This document shows, in pieces, positions 54,042 through 63,878 of a stretch of 64,000 nucleotides of DNA. This stretch comes from Aureococcus anophagefferens (lineage: Eukaryota; Sar; Pelagophyceae; Pelagomonadales; Pelagomonadaceae), in NCBI RefSeq assembly GCF_000186865.1, contig NW_008705563.1:2793243-2857242 (forward strand), given 5' to 3'. How positions within the stretch are numbered: the stretch's first letter is position 1; the number at the start of each line of letters is the position of its first letter. The position numbers and the translations under genes are program-made. The notes under the pieces are model-generated. The model was given only the letters and a program-made list of their open reading frames with translations. It did not search any database and was not told the DNA's origin.

Positions 54042-56538
54042 ATGCATCGCGTCGCGCTCGTCGCCGTTGCGCTCGTCGCCGCGGTCGCCGGCGAATGCGT
54101 TGACAAAAAGTGGTACAAGAAAAGCGAGAAGAGGACCTGCGCCTGGGTCGCCAAGAAGCACGAGTCGCGGTGCGAGCTCTCCAAGGCGAAGCAGAAATGC
54201 CCCGTCGCCTGCGGCGAGTGCGACCCCTGCGAGGACGACAAGAAATTCAAGACGGAGGGCAAGTCCTGCCGCAAGATCGGGAAGATGAAGCCTTCCAAAC
54301 AACGCACGTGGTGCGAGAAGAAGGGCACGAGCGGCAAATCGAAGAAGAAGCTCAAGGCGCGCGTCGCGTGCCCGACGGCCTGCGGCGTCGGGTCCTGCAA
54401 GGCCGCGCCGACGGCCGCGCCGACGGCCGCGCCGACGGCCGCGCCGACGGTCGCGCCGACGGCCGCGCCGACGGCCGCGCCGACGGCCAAGCCAACGGCC
54501 AAGCCGACGGCCAAGCCGACGGCCAAGCCGACGGCCAAGCCAACGCCGGCCCCGACGCTCGATCCCTTCGACACCTACGTCGGCGAAGGTTACTGCCGGT
54601 CGCCGCTCGACGCGGAGATCTACGTCCGCGACGGGACGTCGTGCTGGGACGCGTGCGTCGCTGCCTTTGAGCCGACCCGGACGATCGTCGCCGTCGATTT
54701 CCGCGAGTGCACGTGGGCCGGCTGCCGGTGCTTCTGCCGGGACGCCTGCGAGTGCCTCGCGGAGCCCGACCTCGGGAGCACGCTCGTCGTGCCGCGGGGC
54801 TTCGAGCTGCCCGGCCCGCTCAAGTGCGGCGAGACTCGGGCGCCGACGCCGGCGCCGACGCCCGACCCGACGACGGCGGCGCCGACTCCGTTCTTCTGGC
54901 TCTCGAAGTGCGAGACCGAGGTGTCGCTGTGCGGCGATTCCGTCGACCAGAGCGCGTGCGAAACGAGCTACAAGGTCGAGGACGGCGTGAACTCCACGTG
55001 CTCTTGGAACGGGATACGGTGCAAGTTCTCCGCGGGAGCGACCGAGGCGTGCCGAGTGGATCCGTACGACACCTACGTCGGCGAAGGCTGGTGCAAGTCG
55101 ACCCTCGACGCGGAGATCTTCGTCCCCGCCGGGACGTCGTGCTGGGACGGATGCGTCGCGGCCTTTGAGCCCGACAGGACCATCGTCGCCGTCGACTACG
55201 TCGAGTCCGAGTGCACCGAGGCCGGCTGCCGGTGCTTCTGCCAGGACGAGTGCGCGTGCCTCGCGGAGCCCGAACTGGGGAGCACGCTCGTCGTGCCGCG
55301 GGGCTTCGCGCTGCCCGGCCCGCTCACGTGCGGCGAGCGGGCGCCGACGCCGGCGCCGACGCCGCCCCGGCCGACGCTCGACTGGTGCTGGTTCCCGCCC
55401 TGCGGCCCCCGGCCGTCGCCGGCCCCGACGACGCCGGAGCCCTCGCCGGCGCCGACGACCGCGGCGCCGACGCCGACGCCCGCGCCGACCGTCGACGGCC
55501 CGCACGCGAAGATACGAGGGTTCGCGCGGGCCGGCTTCGACATGACCGGCGGCTACGGAGGCGCGACCGCGGCGGCGACGACCGCGGCCGAGTTCGCGGA
55601 CTTCGTATCCCGCGACGAGCCGCTCGTCGTGACGATCGACCGGCACCTCGCGCTCGACGATCCGAATCTATCGTCGACCTACGACGTCGCGTCCCACAAG
55701 ACGATCCTCGGCGTCGGCGATTACGACGTCGCGTCCCACAAGACGATCCTCGGCGTCGGCGACGGCGCGATGATCTCCGTCGGCTCGGTCCGGATCAAGC
55801 GACGGACGAACATCATCATCCAAAACATCCGCTTCTCCGGCGCCGTCGACGGCGGCGGCGACGCGCTCGCGATCTTCGACAGCTCCTACGTCTGGGTCGA
55901 CCACTGCACCTTCGACGCCGCGGCCGACGGCCTCGTCGACGTCACGCACGGGTCGCGCCACGTCACCATTTCGTGGAGCCACTTCTTCGACCACGACCAC
56001 GGCGTCCTCATCGGCAGCCGGGACGACCGACCCTCCGACGTCGACATCTCCGTCACGCTCCACCACAACTGGTACCAGCAGGACTCGCGGTCGCCGCCAG
56101 CGTCCTGTGGCCGGGACGATTTTCGAGAGATTTCGGGTGGGGAAACGATGAAAAATCGTTACCGACACATTTGGTAGGTCGCCGCGCGTCCGCTTCGGGC
56201 GCGTCCACGCGTACAACAACTTCCACGACGACCAGGAGCGGGGCGTCGCGTCCTACATGGCCGCGCGCGTCGTCGTCGAGGCGTCCTACTTCTTCCACTG
56301 CGCCAAGCCCACGCAAGCCGAAGGCGGCGACCTCGTCCTCCGCGGCGGCAACATCTTCGCGAAGAACGACCGCGACGGGAGTTCGAGCGGCGACGCGTTC
56401 GAGCCCCGGGACGTCTACGACTACGAGCTCGACGCCGCCGCCGACGTGCCGGCCCTCGTGAGGGCGGGCGCCGGCTCGGGCAAGGGCTGGGACGACGCCT
56501 GGCTGGGCCAGGGCGGCAACTTCAAGCAGCCGGCCTAG
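54042..56538 (+). CDS. secreted pectate lyase (PL1-like) with Cys-rich modules
   Basis: Exons 54042-56089 and 56178-56538 give 802 residues. A signal peptide (MHRVALVAVALVAAVAGEC) leads into Cys/Lys-rich modules (CAWVAKKHESRCELSKAKQK, RTWCEKKGTS), an A/K-P-T repeat linker, then two homologous Cys-rich modules of about 90 residues (DPFDTYVGEGYCRSPLDAEI and DPYDTYVGEGWCKSTLDAEI). The last 300 residues are a PL1 pectate lyase beta-helix: YVWVDHCTFDAAADGLVDVT, VTISWSHFFDHDHGVLIGS, then the catalytic RSPRVRFG and HAYNNFHDD. It would cleave polygalacturonate-type acidic polysaccharides outside the cell. The N-terminal modules may bind surface carbohydrate. The introner splits the RSPRVR motif. Confidence 0.88.
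55680..55763. repeat. 42-bp in-frame tandem duplication in the lyase
   Basis: Two identical 14-codon units encode YDVASHKTILGVGD twice. It falls in the early beta-helix, where SxKTILGxG occurs once in PL1 enzymes, so one copy is extra. It may be a real allele, an assembly artefact or a harmless loop. Confidence 0.85.
56090..56177 (+). mobile_element. 88-nt intron formed by a second introner type
   Basis: GTCGCCGC is duplicated exactly at 56090-56097 and 56178-56185. The element between is 56098-56177 (80 nt), ending in GGTAG. Its subterminal parts pair imperfectly as inverted repeats (TGTGGCCGGGACGATTTT against TGTGTCGGTAACGATTTT). The GT is the start of the first duplication copy and the AG is the element's end. 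It shares no visible sequence with the 192-nt family. Confidence 0.88.
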
Positions 56539-56613
56539 GCGCGCCCCGGCTCGATAAACGCACACGCGCGGGATGTTGAAGCTCTCGATGCACCCGAGGT
56601 ACTCGTCGAGTTT

Positions 56614-57568
56614 TTAGGGCTTCTTCGTCGGATCCCAGCCCGTGACGAGGTACTCGTCGAAGCCGTCGAGCGTCGCCATGTCCGCCTCGCTGATGGGCGC
56701 CTGATCCGCGGGTATGTTGTTCTCCTCGATGCGCGCGGGCTTGACGGATTTGGGGATGACGACGTAGCCCCGCTGGAGGCACCACTGGATGAGGAGCTGG
56801 GCGCCCGTCAGGCCCTAGGCCTTCGCGATGGCCAGGAGCTTCTTGTCGCCGAGCTTCTGGCCGCGCGTGAGCGGCGAGTACGCCTCGACGACGATGCCTT
56901 TTTCGGCGCAGTACGCGCAGAGCTCGGAACGCGTGATGTAGGGGTTCACTTCGATCTGGTTCACGGCCGGCGGCGCGCGGCAGATTCGCCAACAGCTCCT
57001 CGAGATGATGGATGCCGTAATTCGAGACGCCGATGGACTTTACGAGTTTTTCCTTCTGGAGATCCTCCATCGCCTTCCACTGCTCGAGCCGCAGCGACCG
57101 CGTGTTGGGGCTGTGCACGAGGTACAAGTCCACGTATGTCAGCCGCAGCTTCTTCAGCGACCCTCGCAGCGCCTCGCGGACGGCGTCGTAGCCGCGGCCG
57201 GACTGCGGGAAGAACTTGGTCGTCACGTAGACGTCGCCGCGCGCGACGGCCGCCTGCTCCGCGAAAAACTTCTCGAGGGCCTTGCCGACGTCCGTCTCGT
57301 TCCGGTAGATCTCTGCCGTGTCGACGTGCCGGTAGCCGCTCCGCAGCGCGTGGAGCACGGCGCGCTCCGTTTCGCCGCCGTTGGCAGCACAGTAAACGCC
57401 CAAGCCCAGCTGCGGGATGTGCGTGCCGTCGTTGAGGGCGATCGTCGCCTGCCAGCCGGTCGGCGCCGCGGCCGTCGCGTCGGAGCCCGCGCTGGTGGTC
57501 GTGACCGTGTGACCCGTCGCGCAGCGCGACTTGCGCGAGCTCGCCTTTTTGTTCGCGGGGCTGCCCAT
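56614..57568 (-). pseudogene. aldo-keto reductase, two lesions
   Basis: The 5' two thirds are a good aldo-keto reductase: HIPQLGLGVYCAANGGETER, HVDTAEIYRNETDVGKALEK (catalytic Asp and Tyr), YVDLYLVHSP and [20 protein letters not shown]. At about 56975 the frame shifts by one nucleotide; the continuation [20 protein letters not shown] is in another frame. An in-frame TAG (56815-56817) then sits in the region before GAQLLIQWCLQRGYVVIPKS, where family members often have an aromatic residue. The tail ends at TAA (56614). Either the gene is decayed or there are two sequencing errors. It is divergent from the GH20 gene, 39 bp apart. Confidence 0.82.
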
Positions 57569-57607
57569 GCCTTGCCAGTTTTTGTTCAACAAAAGTTTTG
57601 TGAGAGC

Positions 57608-59239
57608 ATGGGGGGGCTCCATCGATCGCGACCGCTGCTCGTCGGCCTCCTCCTGAGCCTCTCCGCCGCCGCCGCCGCGGCGGGCGACTGCGACGGCGGC
57701 GCGACCGTCGGCGCGTCGCTGTGGCCGACGCCGCGGTCCTTCTCGATGGGCGACGGCGCGACGCCCGTCCGGTCCGTGACCATCCGGCTCAACGCGAGCG
57801 CCGCGCGCGCGCCGGTGCTCGAGGCGGCGGCGGCGCGCTACGGCGCGCGCGTGCGCGGCGGCGCCGCCGGCGCGGCCTACGTCTGCTACGTGGACGTCGC
57901 GTCGCCGTCGGCCGCGGCCGCGCCGCAGCTCGAGGACTTTGAGGGCGGCGGCGAGGCCTACGCGCTGACGGCGACGGCCGCGGGCGCCCAAATCGTCGCG
58001 GCGACGGTCTGGGGCGCGCTCCGGGGGCTCGAGACGCTCTTCCAGGCCGTCGTCCGCGACGGCGACGCCTGGTGCGTCGCGGGGACGCCGCTCGTCGTCG
58101 ACGACGCGCCGCGCTTCCCCTGGCGCGGCCTCCTGCTGGACACGGCGCGGCGCTTCTACCCCGTGGCGGCGATCCTGCGCCAGCTCGACGCCATGGAGGC
58201 GTCGAAGCTCAACGTCTTCCACTGGCACCTGACGGACGCGGAGAGCGTGCCTGTGGCCCTGGCGGCGCTGCCCGCCGCGGCGGCGGCCGGCGCGTTCGCG
58301 CCCGCGGCGACCTACGACGCCGCGGCCGTGGCGACGGTCGTGGCCCACGCGGCGGCCCGGGGCATCCGCGTCGTGCCCGAGTTCGACACGCCCGCGCACG
58401 CGGGCGGCTTCTTCCTCTCGCGGCCGGACCTGTTCTGCGGCGACACCTACGCCGACGCCGTGCTCGACCCGACGCGGGAGGCGGTCTACGAGTTCCTCGA
58501 CGCTTTATACGCGTCGAGCGCGAAACTCTTCCCGGACGACGTCCTCCACGTCGGCGGCGACGAGGTCTCGACGAAATGCTGGAACGCGTCGGCGTCCGTC
58601 CGCGCGTGGCTCGCCGCGCGCAACGCGACCGTGGACTCGCTCTACGGCTACTACGAGGCGCGCGCCGTCGCCATCGCCGCGCGCGCGGGCCGCGCGCCCA
58701 TGGCCTGGGACGAGGCCTTTTCGGACCCGGTCGCGCGCGCGGGCCTCGACCCGCGGCGCGCGATCGTCCACGCGTGGAACGGGCCCGGCGGCTCGCCCGT
58801 CGCCTCGGACCCGCGCCTCGCGGCGGCCGTGGCCGCGGGCTTCCGCGCCGTGTCGTCCCACGGCTTCTACCTCACCGCGGGCGACGGCGTCGACGCGGAC
58901 CTCGTCGTCGAGTGGGAGCACCTCTACGACCGGGACCTCGCGAAGCCCCTCGGCGAGAACGGCTCGTCGCCGCTCCTCCTCGGCGCCGAGGCCGCGCTCT
59001 GGGGCGAGAAGATCGACCACCGCACGGTCGACGCCGTCGCCTGGCCGCGCGCGGCCGTCTTCGCCGCGCGGCTCTGGTCGCCGGACGCCGCGTTCACGCC
59101 GGGCAACTACACCGCGGCCTTCCGGCGCCTCGTCGTCCACCGCTGCCGCCTCGTGCGCCTGGGGGTCGCGGCGACGCCCGTCGACGAGGGCGCGCAGAAG
59201 TTCGACCGCCGCTCGCCCTGGCTCCAGTGCCCGTCGTAA
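57608..59239 (+). CDS. beta-N-acetylhexosaminidase, GH20
   Basis: A 543-residue secreted or lysosomal enzyme: a signal peptide (LLVGLLLSLSAAAAAAGDC), an N-terminal GH20b-like domain (SLWPTPRSFSMGDG, VTIRLNAS), then the catalytic barrel from FPWRGLLLDTARRFYPVAAI. FHWHLTDAESV is followed by GIRVVPEFDTPAHAGGF. The catalytic Asp-Glu pair is in LHVGGDEVSTKCW (about residue 314), and VHAWNG and LGAEAALWGEKID follow as expected. It removes terminal GlcNAc or GalNAc by substrate-assisted catalysis. Length and motif order match the animal/protist HEXA/B type. It is probably active in glycan turnover. Confidence 0.95.
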   Translation: MGGLHRSRPLLVGLLLSLSAAAAAAGDCDGGATVGASLWPTPRSFSMGDGATPVRSVTIRLNASAARAPVLEAAAARYGARVRGGAAGAAYVCYVDVASPSAAAAPQLEDFEGGGEAYALTATAAGAQIVAATVWGALRGLETLFQAVVRDGDAWCVAGTPLVVDDAPRFPWRGLLLDTARRFYPVAAILRQLDAMEASKLNVFHWHLTDAESVPVALAALPAAAAAGAFAPAATYDAAAVATVVAHAAARGIRVVPEFDTPAHAGGFFLSRPDLFCGDTYADAVLDPTREAVYEFLDALYASSAKLFPDDVLHVGGDEVSTKCWNASASVRAWLAARNATVDSLYGYYEARAVAIAARAGRAPMAWDEAFSDPVARAGLDPRRAIVHAWNGPGGSPVASDPRLAAAVAAGFRAVSSHGFYLTAGDGVDADLVVEWEHLYDRDLAKPLGENGSSPLLLGAEAALWGEKIDHRTVDAVAWPRAAVFAARLWSPDAAFTPGNYTAAFRRLVVHRCRLVRLGVAATPVDEGAQKFDRRSPWLQCPS

Positions 59240-59321
59240 TGTAGAGGATCGCGTCCGAACGGCGCGCTGCTGCAACTTGAAGCCGCACTTATTCTAGTTG
59301 TACTTGCCACAACACTCAAGG

Positions 59322-60638
59322 ATGGCTCCAAGCCCTGCCCTTCACCGACGCCTCTGCATCGTGGCCATCACCGTTGCGTGCGCAGCGCTCGGACCGCCGC
59401 GCGCGTCGCGAGTGGTTCGATTGCGGGTCGTCCGAGCGGCGTCGAGCGATGCGGCGTCGAGCGATGGGCCGCCGCGGCGGCGCGGCGCCTACGGCACGGC
59501 GAGCGCCGCGGCGCTCGTCGCCGGCACGACGGTCGGCGGCGGGTTCCTCGGCCTGCCCGCCGTGGCGGCGCCCGCGGGCTTCGGGCCGACGGCGGCGACG
59601 CTGTCCGCGTCGTGGCTGTTCTTGCTCGCGGAGGCGCTCGTCGTCGCCGAGGCCGTCGGCCGCTGCCGCGGGCCCAAGGCCGCGGCGCCGTCCGTGGCCG
59701 TCGTCGCCGCCGAGGCCGGCGTGCCCGCGAACGCGATCAGAGGGCTCTTCTTCGCGCTGGTCACGGCGACGCTCGCCTCCCAGCTGTCGAAGGCCGGCTC
59801 CATGCTCGCGGGCCTTCCCTACCGCGCCGCGACGCTGGCCGCGGCGGCCGCGACGCTCGCGTTCGCCCTCGGCCCGTCCGTCGAGCGCGCGGCGGGCGCG
59901 AACGCGCTGCTCACGGCGGTCTTCGCGGCGGCGGCCGTCGCCGTCGGCGGCGGCGCGGCGGCCGCGGCGCGAGGCGGCGCACTGCCCTTCGACGCGTCGC
60001 TCCTCCTGAGGACCGACGCGTCCGCGGCGCGGCGAGCGCTGCCGACGGTGCTCCAGCTCCTCGTCTTCGCGGAGACCGTGCCCACGGTGAGCGGGCTCCT
60101 CGACGGCGACCCGCGGCGCGTCCGCCTCGCGCTCGCGTTCGGGTCGCTGTGCCCGCTCCTCCTGGAGGTCGCGTGGGCCTACCTCGGCCTCGGCCTCGGC
60201 GCGCCGCGCGTCGACCCCGTCGACGTCCTCCTCGCGGCGCCGGCGACGCGCGCGGCGACGGCGGCGCTCGCGGCGTCCGCCGTCGCGACGACGGCCCTCG
60301 GCTCCGCGCTCGCGCTCCGGTCCGACGTGCCCGAGGCCGTCGCCCGGCGCGAGCTCGCGGCGCTCCTCGCGGCGCTGCCCGCCGTTGGCGTCGCGCTCAC
60401 GTCGCCGGGCGTGTTCTTCGCGGCCATGGACTGGGCGGGGGCCTACCCCGTGGCCCTGCTCTGGGGGCTCTTCCCGCCCGTCGCGCTGCTGCGGCTGCGG
60501 CGGAAATCCGAGGGCGCCCACCCGAAGAGCGCGGGCCCCGACGCGTGGCTCGCCGCGCTCGCGGCGGTCTCGGGGCTCTTCGTCGCGTCCACGGCGACGC
60601 GCGACCTCGGTGCGCTGGTAAGGCGTCTTGTTTCGTAA
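59322..60638 (+). CDS. aromatic amino-acid permease-like membrane protein
   Basis: A 438-residue protein. A leader of about 65 residues (LCIVAITVACAALGPPRASR) may direct it to the plastid. The first core helix is GTASAAALVAGTTVGGGFLG, the glycine-rich start of the Trp/Tyr permease (HAAAP/TyrP) family, with LPAVAAPAGFGPTAATL after it. Ten or eleven Ala-rich hydrophobic segments follow. VLQLLVFAETVPTVSGLLDG and RLALAFGSLCPLLLEVAWAY match the family's middle. It probably imports or exports an aromatic amino acid, which would fit the chorismate mutase elsewhere in the window, but that link is inference. Confidence 0.85.
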   Translation: MAPSPALHRRLCIVAITVACAALGPPRASRVVRLRVVRAASSDAASSDGPPRRRGAYGTASAAALVAGTTVGGGFLGLPAVAAPAGFGPTAATLSASWLFLLAEALVVAEAVGRCRGPKAAAPSVAVVAAEAGVPANAIRGLFFALVTATLASQLSKAGSMLAGLPYRAATLAAAAATLAFALGPSVERAAGANALLTAVFAAAAVAVGGGAAAAARGGALPFDASLLLRTDASAARRALPTVLQLLVFAETVPTVSGLLDGDPRRVRLALAFGSLCPLLLEVAWAYLGLGLGAPRVDPVDVLLAAPATRAATAALAASAVATTALGSALALRSDVPEAVARRELAALLAALPAVGVALTSPGVFFAAMDWAGAYPVALLWGLFPPVALLRLRRKSEGAHPKSAGPDAWLAALAAVSGLFVASTATRDLGALVRRLVS

Positions 60639-60757
60639 CCCGCACTCGCGACGGCACGCCTGCTTCTGGGCGCCAAGGCTCCCAGGTGCTTCACGGCGTG
60701 CTCAGCGTGTCACGTTGACTCACTAGTGCACAAGTTGCCTCGGAGAGCGCGGGAAGC

Positions 60758-62684
60758 ATGGGAGGCCTGCTGGATTCAAGCTCGGACGACGACGACGCGC
60801 CCGCTGCGGCGCCGCCAGCAGCGGCGCGCAAAAAGGGCCTGCTCGATTCGTCGTCTGACGAGGACGAGAGCGACGAGGGAAGCGCGCCGGCCGTGGAAGA
60901 GCGAAAAACCGCAGGCACCAAGCCCCCGCCGCGCAAAGCGTCGCCCGTCATCGACCTCGCCGCGTCGTCCGACGACGAGGCGCCGCCGGCGAGGGGCGCG
61001 AGCCGCGTCGACGAGATGAGCGTCAAGGACCTCAAGGCGCTGATCGCGCGCGCCGGCCTCGGCTGCGCGGGCTGCGTCGAGAAGGACGACATCCGTCGCC
61101 GCGCGCGGGAGGCGGAGGCGCGCCTCGCCGAGGCGGCGCGGCTCAAGTCGGAGACGGCGGAGACGGTGCAGGGTGTCGCAGAGGCGGCGGCGCGGCTCAA
61201 GCGGCCGGCGGAGGCGGCGCGGCCGTCGGCGGCGGCGAAGCGGCCGCGGCCGCCGAAGGCGCCGTCGCCGCGGTCGTCGTCGGAGGCCGCGGCCGGCCCG
61301 TTCTCGGCGGGCGACGGCCGCGCGGTCGTCTTCATGGGCTTCCGCGCGCGGCCGGACCTGAAGGACGAGCTGGCGGCGCTCGTCGCGTCCGTCGGCGGGC
61401 GCGCGGTGTCCACCGTCTCCGGGAAGACGGCGCTGCTCGTGACGGGCACGCTCGGCGCCGAGGGCGGCCACTCGAGCTTCTCCAACCTCGAGCGCGCCGT
61501 CGAGGGCGACGTGCCCGTCGTCGACGCGGCGCGGCTCCGGCGCGTCGTCGCGGGCGCCGAGCGCGCGCCGGGCCGCGGCGACGCGCGGCGGCGCCGCGAG
61601 GCGGCGGCGGCGCTCGTCGCGGCCCACCCGCAGCTCGACGCCATGCTCTACGACGGCGTCCGCGCGCTCCAGGTCTGCGGCGACGACGCGGCCCGCGCGG
61701 CGGCCTGGCTCCGCGACGACCCGGAGCAGTTCGCGCTCTCGCGGCTCCGCACGTCCGTCGACGCCGCGGAGGTCGACCGGAGCCTCGCGGCCTGCAAGCC
61801 CTTCGAGCCGCGGCCCTGGCGCTGCAGCGAGGACAACGTCACGCGCATCTGCGTGTTGGTGGAGTTCCCGGAGCGCTCGAACCCGGTCTCGGCGGGTCCG
61901 GAGGGCCACATGACGCTGCTCTACATCGAGGTCGTCGCCGGCGTCCGCGAAGACATTGGTCGCCGTGAAACCGTTCCTTCCGTAGGACTGGCACGACGCG
62001 CGCTGGGGCGACATCTCCCAGAGGATCACGCAGCAGCACCTGTCGACGATCCGGCGCCTCGTCGCCGCGGTGGATCCGACGGCGGGCTCGGGCTCTTCGC
62101 GCCGCGCCGTCTCCGGCACGTTCGAGTTTTCGCGCGAGCGGGGCCAGGTGGACCCCGGCGGCGTCATCGCCGAGCTCCGCCAGGCGATCGTCGGCGAGAC
62201 GGGCCTACCCTTCCGCTCCACGGGCTCCAGCGACCTGGCGGCCTGCGAGGGCCACGTGACCGCCGGGCTCGCCGGGCCGCCGGACCGCGTCGCGGACTCG
62301 GGCCATTTCAAGGGATGCCCCGTCTACGACCTGCCGCTGCGCCTGAAAGTCGCGGCCTGCCCGGGCATCCGCCGCGCGGAGAACCAGGAGCTCTACCGCT
62401 GGTGCTGGCTCGGCCTGCCGGAGGTCCTCGGCATCTCAGCCGCGGTCGCCGACGCGCACGAGCCCATCCGCGCGGGCATGGACTTTTCGACCATCAAGGG
62501 CATCGGCGCGAAGCGCGCGGAGTACCTCAAGGCGTTCTTCGAGCAGCGGTCGTCCGACGACCCGCCGCGCGCGCCGTCGCCGGCCGCCTTCGCCGGCCCG
62601 GGCCAGACGCTCGCGGGGGTGCCCGTCCTGAAGCCGCTCACGCCGGCCGAGCTCCGCGCGGCGCGCCTCGCGCTCTTCGGCTAA
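60758..62684 (+). CDS. SAP-like / BRCT protein with unrecognised C-terminal domain
   Basis: Exons 60758-61930 and 61986-62684 give 623 residues. An acidic Ser-rich N-terminus (SSSDDDDAPAAAPPAAARKK) is followed by a SAP/ARMET-like helix pair (EMSVKDLKALIARAGLGCAG), a lysine- and proline-rich linker and a BRCT domain (RAVVFMGFRARPDLKDELAA, VSTVSGKTALLVTG). A UBA-like stretch follows (VRALQVCGDDAARAAAWL). The C-terminal 230 residues contain YIEDWHDARWGDISQRITQQ and DFSTIKGIGAKRAEYLKAFF, an HhH-like motif. The set suggests a nuclear DNA-repair or replication-associated protein. The C-terminal domain is not recognised. Confidence 0.78.
61931..61985 (+). other. 55-nt intron
   Basis: GTCGTC donor and CCTTCCGTAG acceptor, phase 0, joining LLYIE to DWHDARW. 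Without it a stop interrupts the frame. Confidence 0.85.
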
Positions 62685-62842
62685 TGTTGAGCCTGCCTGG
62701 CGGGCGGTCTTCGGCGAGGTCACCGGATTCCTTCCCGGCGGCCGAAGAGGCTCCGACTCGGAAGTGAGTGAAATGTTCAGCTTCAGCCTGAAACTCCCCG
62801 CAGCACACCGCCACGATCTGGGCCCGCTATTTACTGGAAGCT

Positions 62843-63562
62843 ATGGACTGGGACGACGCGCTCGACGAGGAGGAGGGCCAGGTCGACCGCATGAGCCGCT
62901 CCGGCTCCTGGCCCGTGGCTGGTATGGTAAAAAACCGCGTCCGCTGCCCGGGTTCTGAGAGCTGCCCCGCGCCGCGCGCTCGCGCCGGGGCTGCCCGTCG
63001 CGGCGCGCACGCGCCCCCTGTGTCGTAGGAGACGCCGGAGCGGCCGCGCGCCAAGACCGCCGGCGACGAGCGGGGCTCGGGCCGCTGGGACGCGCGGAGC
63101 TCCTTCGGGTCCGACTGCCCGACGGAGCGGCGGAAGCGGCTCCGGAGCTACATCCGGAAGCAGCCGTCGGCCAAGAGCCTCGTCGAGGCCGTCGACGACG
63201 AGTACAGCCACCACCCGAGCTCGCCGTCGTCGGCGCCCCGGAGCCACCACGCGTCGCCGTCCGCCGGCCGCCGGTCGCCGGCCCCGACGCACGCGGCCGT
63301 CGTGAGCCACGCCGCGGAGCACCAGCGCGCGGCCCAGGACCGCGACGTGCAGATGCGCCTCGAGACGCAGATGAACAACCTCATGAACGAGGTCATCGCG
63401 CTCCGCGGCAAGCTCGCCGTCGCGGAGAGCCGCATCTCGACGCTCGAGGCCAACGAGGAGACGCGCGTCATGCCCAAGCGCGACGAGACGTGGCTGAACC
63501 GGACCATGCGCATGCCGTCGCGCCTGGTCCGCTCCCAGCGGCCCGCGAGTCGCGGTAATTGA
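62843..63562 (+). CDS. coiled-coil protein, right end uncertain
   Basis: Exons 62843-62926 and 63029-63562 encode 205 residues: MDWDDALDEEEGQVDRMSRS, then a basic linker and a coiled coil (QMRLETQMNNLMNEVIALRG, ESRISTLEANEETRVM), ending at TGA 63560-63562. A second reading splices out 63527-63878 in phase and joins MPSRL to VAMEAVEACL at the window edge. The family is not recognised. The 102-nt intron at 62927-63028 has GTAAAA and GTCGTAG ends. Confidence 0.65.
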
Positions 63563-63878
63563 GGGGCACGGTGAAGGTGTTGCTGCGGCAGACATTGAGG
63601 TGTATGATGAAGCTGTTGCTGCCGCAGCGCGATTTGGCGACGGGCTCCGCACAGCATGGCCCTGCGTCCGGCAAAACCCCCACGCGTGTTCGAGAGATGA
63701 CGATTCCCAGGGGCGAGGCACCGCATGAGTTCCGTCAGTACTACCACTCGGGGCCATCGGCTATTCTACCGCCAGTGACTCTGCGCCCCGATCGCAATCA
63801 CCGATCTCGACTGCCCCGCCGCCGCCCCGCCAGACCCCGCGCGCCGCCCCCCGAACCGAACTGTGCGTCTCCCCCCAG
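63563..63878. other. lower-GC stretch, intergenic or part of a long intron
   Basis: A partial inverted match joins TGTTGCTGCGGCAGA (63583-63597) with TGTTGCTGCCGCAGC 33 bp on as near-direct copies. CAGTGACTCTGCGCCCCGATC slightly resembles a MITE end. There is no coding frame. If the downstream exon belongs to the preceding gene this is mostly intron, several times longer than other introns here. Confidence 0.4.

Noticed and set aside
63770..63800. Possible MITE end CAGTGACTCTGCGCCCCGATC
   Set aside because: Only GCCCCGATC matches the MITE terminus; no partner end or duplication was found.
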